6,727 bases of DNA from Acidobacteriota bacterium (GTDB taxonomy: Bacteria > Acidobacteriota > Terriglobia > Terriglobales > Acidobacteriaceae). Shown in pieces: positions 4,182 to 6,727 of this stretch (positions are counted from its first letter, which is position 1; each line of letters opens with the position of its first letter). The notes beneath the pieces are model-generated. The model saw nothing but the letters and a program-made list of their open reading frames with translations, searched no databases and was not told the origin of the DNA. The stretch lies in assembly GCA_003223595.1 (NCBI GenBank), contig QHVR01000497.1, positions 1 through 6,727 of the forward strand. Reading direction: 5' to 3'. The position numbers and the translations under genes are program-made.

Positions 4182-6380
4182 CTACGAACCCGCCATCACT
4201 GCTTGCCCCAATGCGATTCCGCCGTCGTTAGGCGGGACTTGGCGGTGCGTGTACACAACAAAGCCGCGTGACTCCAAGACTGCGGCCGCGCGCTCGGTCA
4301 GATAGCGGTTCTGAAAAACTCCGCCGCTGAGCACGATCTGCTTCTCTTTTACCTGCTCGGCAACTTCCACGATCCAATTTACTAATGCGTTGTGAAACCG
4401 CGCCGCGATGCGGGAAACGGGAACTCCGGCACGTGAATCCTGCATCACGCCTGAGACCAGCGGAGCCCAATCCCCACTGCTCAAAGGATACGCCTCTTCA
4501 GTGCGCAGCGTGCCGATTTCGTTTTCCAGGAGCATGGCGGCATGGCCTTCGAAGCGGTTCTCGCGAGCGACTCCAACAATCGATGCCACTGCATCGAACA
4601 GGCGCCCGACGCTCGTGGTGGGAACAACATTGACGCCGCGGTCCAGCATATAAACTATTCGGGCCTCCGACACGGCAGTGCCCTTTGATTCCAGGAAAAC
4701 TTGCTCTTTACCAAGAACTTCGTACATGAGGCTTGCGGCTGAGCGCCAGCCTTGGCGGACTGCGGCGTCTCCTCCGGGCAGGCCGAACGGGCGCAGGTGC
4801 GCCACGCGCTCGTAGCGCTTGCCTTGTACGCGGAAGAATTCCCCGCCCCAGATCGCGCCATCGAGTCCGTATCCGGTGCCATCCCAGGAAATGCCGAGGT
4901 AAGGACCTTCCACATGATTCTCTGCGGCACACGCGGCGACATGGGCCTGATGATGCTGCACTCTGATCACTGGGAGGCCAGAGCTCTCGGCCCAATGAGT
5001 CGAGGCGTAGTCGGGATGCAGATCGCAGACCACAGCTTCCGGCTTGAAGCTGTAGAGGCGGCACAGATCGGCAATGGCTCTTTCGAAGGCCTGCCGCGCC
5101 TCGAGTGTTTCCAGATCGCCAATGTGCTGGCTGAGGAAGACGTCGCGCCCGACCGCGATGGCCACCGTGTTTTTCAAGTGCCCGCCAAGCGCGAGTACGG
5201 GCGGAAGGTCGCGCCCAACGAGGATTCCCAGCGGTGCGTATCCCCGTGCTCGCCGAAGAATGCCGGCGCGGCCACGTGTCAGGCGAACTACAGAGTCGTC
5301 GCACGCTCGCACGATTGGCCGGTCGTGCATCAGAAAATGATCCGCAATATTCTTAAGGCGACTGGCAGCTTCTTCATTGCAAATCGCGATCGGTTCGTCA
5401 CTCAGATTGCCGCTGGTAGCAATCAGCGGAAAGGGACACTCCTTCATCAACAAATGATGCAGCGGCGAGTACGGCAGCATCACTCCCAAATACGGGGAGC
5501 AGTGCGCCACGTTGCCGGCAATGTCAGTGCCCGGATTGGGATGCAGCAGGACGATGGGCGCGGCTTGGGACTCAAGCAGTTCAACTTCCGCCACAGACAT
5601 CTCGCAGTACTCGCGTGCTATAGCCAGGGAAGGCATCATCAGCGCGAACGGTTTCTCTTCCCGTCGCTTGCGCTGGCGCAGGCGCGCTACGGCAGCGGGT
5701 TGGCGCGCATCGACGAGTAACTGAAAACCGCCGATGCCCTTCAAGCCGACGATTTCTCCGCGCAGCAACGCTTGCGCCGTCTCGGAAATCGTTCCCTCGA
5801 GTTGCGGGCCGCAGATGGGACAAGCATTGGGTTGTGCGTGGAAGCGGCGATTGGCGGGATTCTCGTACTCTTCGCGGCATTGCGGACAGAGCACGAAATC
5901 TTTCATCGTGGTGTTCGGCCGATCGTAAGGTATATCGACCACAATGGTGTAGCGCGGGCCGCAGTTGGTGCAGTTGGTGAAGGGATATTGGAAGCGCCGG
6001 TTAGCGGGATCGAGCAGCTCGTTGCGGCAATCCTCGCAGGTGGCCAGGTCAGGAAGCACGTTGACCGATTTCCCCTGGTCGGCGTGGCTGGCGTGAATCT
6101 CAAAGCAGGTGGAGCCCTCGACGGGAATCCAGGCGGACTCGCGAATCGTGACAACAGAAGCTTTAGGGCGCTCGCCTTCGAGCCGGCGTCCGAACAGAGT
6201 CAGTTGATCCGGCAGCCCTTCTACTTCCACCACCAGTCCCGAGGAGGAATTCAGTACCCAGCCGGTGAGCGCCATTTCGGTCGCGAGACGATAGACGAAC
6301 GGGCGGAATCCCACGCCCTGCACGGCCCCGCGTAGGGTGATCCGCAGGCGTTGGGTGGCAGATTCAGAGGCGACTGGCAT
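4182..6380 (-). CDS. hypF: Carbamoyltransferase HypF
   Basis: A 732-residue protein, near the usual length of about 750. HypF uses carbamoyl phosphate and ATP to make a carbamoyl-adenylate and moves the carbamoyl group to the HypE C-terminal Cys. Domains in order: acylphosphatase-like (about 10-97, with GAVQGVGFRPFVY, Arg26, and Asn44); a zinc-finger pair with Cys115/118/137/140 and Cys165/168/187/190; a YrdC-like domain (about 198-385, with KRREEKPFALM and ATSGNLSDEP); and a Kae1-like domain (about 395-732, with QHHQAH, His476 and His480, then SWDGTGYGLDG, SGGVFQN and PPNDGGIALGQ). All key motifs are intact. ATG 6380 is favoured because an in-frame TAA lies four codons upstream, although no clear Shine-Dalgarno sequence precedes it. 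It follows the protease gene by 61 bases. Confidence 0.96.
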   Translation of the reverse strand: MPVASESATQRLRITLRGAVQGVGFRPFVYRLATEMALTGWVLNSSSGLVVEVEGLPDQLTLFGRRLEGERPKASVVTIRESAWIPVEGSTCFEIHASHADQGKSVNVLPDLATCEDCRNELLDPANRRFQYPFTNCTNCGPRYTIVVDIPYDRPNTTMKDFVLCPQCREEYENPANRRFHAQPNACPICGPQLEGTISETAQALLRGEIVGLKGIGGFQLLVDARQPAAVARLRQRKRREEKPFALMMPSLAIAREYCEMSVAEVELLESQAAPIVLLHPNPGTDIAGNVAHCSPYLGVMLPYSPLHHLLMKECPFPLIATSGNLSDEPIAICNEEAASRLKNIADHFLMHDRPIVRACDDSVVRLTRGRAGILRRARGYAPLGILVGRDLPPVLALGGHLKNTVAIAVGRDVFLSQHIGDLETLEARQAFERAIADLCRLYSFKPEAVVCDLHPDYASTHWAESSGLPVIRVQHHQAHVAACAAENHVEGPYLGISWDGTGYGLDGAIWGGEFFRVQGKRYERVAHLRPFGLPGGDAAVRQGWRSAASLMYEVLGKEQVFLESKGTAVSEARIVYMLDRGVNVVPTTSVGRLFDAVASIVGVARENRFEGHAAMLLENEIGTLRTEEAYPLSSGDWAPLVSGVMQDSRAGVPVSRIAARFHNALVNWIVEVAEQVKEKQIVLSGGVFQNRYLTERAAAVLESRGFVVYTHRQVPPNDGGIALGQAVMAGS

Positions 6381-6402
6381 CGCACTATGATTTTAGGCCT
6401 GT

Positions 6403-6424
6403 GGGAGGGTGGAGGGAACCTGGG
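6403..6424 (+). other. Possible G-quadruplex motif upstream of hypF
   Basis: Four GGG runs (6403-6405, 6407-6409, 6414-6416, 6422-6424) are separated by loops of 1, 4 and 5 bases, which meets the usual G3N1-7 rule. It is on the plus strand, the template strand for hypF, in the 61-base gap after the protease gene. Folding and effect are unproven. Confidence 0.35.
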
Positions 6425-6441
6425 CTCCTTCGATTTACGCT

Positions 6442-6727
6442 TCAGCGGCGGGTGAAGAGCTCTTCGATCCGGGCCAGCAGAGCGGGTAGTGCCGCTTCCA
6501 CCGACGGAGACAAGGATTCACCGTGACTGAAGTTCTCTCCGACTACGGTAGTGGAGAATGCTCGCGGGCGGAAGTTGTAAAGCTGCGCGGCCAGGGCGAG
6601 CACCTGCGAAGGCGACATAGCGTGACAGAAGGGAGAGGTCTCGTGGTCGGAGTCGCTCTGTAGTTCTTTTACTTGGATTTCGCCGGGTAGGCCGGAGCCT
6701 GTGGAGGCATCCACGAAGATCACGCAT
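6442..6727 (-). CDS. [NiFe]-hydrogenase maturation protease, C-terminal part (cut by window edge)
   Basis: Ninety-four codons are visible, plus one base of another at the edge; the N-terminus lies beyond it. CVIFVDASTGSGLPGEI corresponds to the 'DA...PG' region of the HycI/HyaD/HybD/HoxM peptidases, with the Asp that binds the nickel of the substrate. PFCHAMSPSQVLALA carries the His ligand. The third ligand, a Glu near the N-terminus, is outside the window. These enzymes remove the C-terminal tail of the hydrogenase large subunit after nickel insertion. The GTG at 6723 should be an internal Val, not the start. The gene is first of the visible minus-strand operon, so structural hydrogenase genes probably lie to the right; which hydrogenase group cannot be told. 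Confidence 0.88.
   Translation of the reverse strand, partial: CVIFVDASTGSGLPGEIQVKELQSDSDHETSPFCHAMSPSQVLALAAQLYNFRPRAFSTTVVGENFSHGESLSPSVEAALPALLARIEELFTRR

Noticed and set aside
4752..5720. Long plus-strand open frame (322 codons)
   Set aside because: It lies wholly antisense to hypF, whose zinc-finger, YrdC and Kae1 motifs are all intact; a shadow of GC-rich codons.
6442..6723. GTG at 6723 as the start of a complete small gene
   Set aside because: The frame is open to the window edge and VIFVDA is an internal strand of the protease family, so the gene is partial.

Overview
The window looks like bacterial chromosome of fairly high GC, probably from an Acidobacteriota member (Terriglobia/Koribacter-like). 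This is an inference. It rests on the style of the Hyp proteins, a small secreted TonB_C-type protein, and paired palindromes of the 'GGCTAAAGCC' / 'GGCACGACTGAAGTCGTGCC' type that I remember from that phylum; no search was run.

Layout, left to right. (1) Positions 1-211, minus strand: the 5' end of an NADP-type glutamate dehydrogenase gene (gdhA). Its Shine-Dalgarno sequence sits in a small hairpin and a second hairpin lies just inside the gene. (2) Positions 212-526: a non-coding gap between divergent genes. Its right end is a 35-bp near-palindrome made of four 8-bp boxes at 9-bp spacing, overlapping the -10 box and the start codon of the next gene. (3) Positions 527-1231, plus strand: a FitA/FitB (VapBC-type) toxin-antitoxin pair. 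The toxin has no ATG/GTG/TTG start before its first catalytic Asp; the best start is a CTG at 815 behind a GGAG. (4) Positions 1255-6727, minus strand: an operon for [NiFe]-hydrogenase maturation. In transcription order it holds the end of a hydrogenase maturation protease gene (cut by the window edge), hypF, hypC, hypD, hypE and a small exported TonB C-terminal-domain protein. The only large gap in it, between hypF and hypC, holds a two-hairpin repeat-like element.

How the genes work together. HypF makes the carbamoyl group and passes it to the C-terminal Cys of HypE, which dehydrates it to a thiocyanate. HypC and HypD assemble Fe(CN)2CO. HypA/HypB (not in this window) insert nickel, and the protease then trims the large subunit. 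The hydrogenase structural genes should lie beyond the right edge. HypE appears to lack about 11 residues of a normally conserved stretch, which makes its function worth checking. I found no CRISPR array, insertion sequence, tRNA, rRNA or clearly new multigene system. The most unusual points are the operator array, the non-canonical toxin start and the HypE gap.
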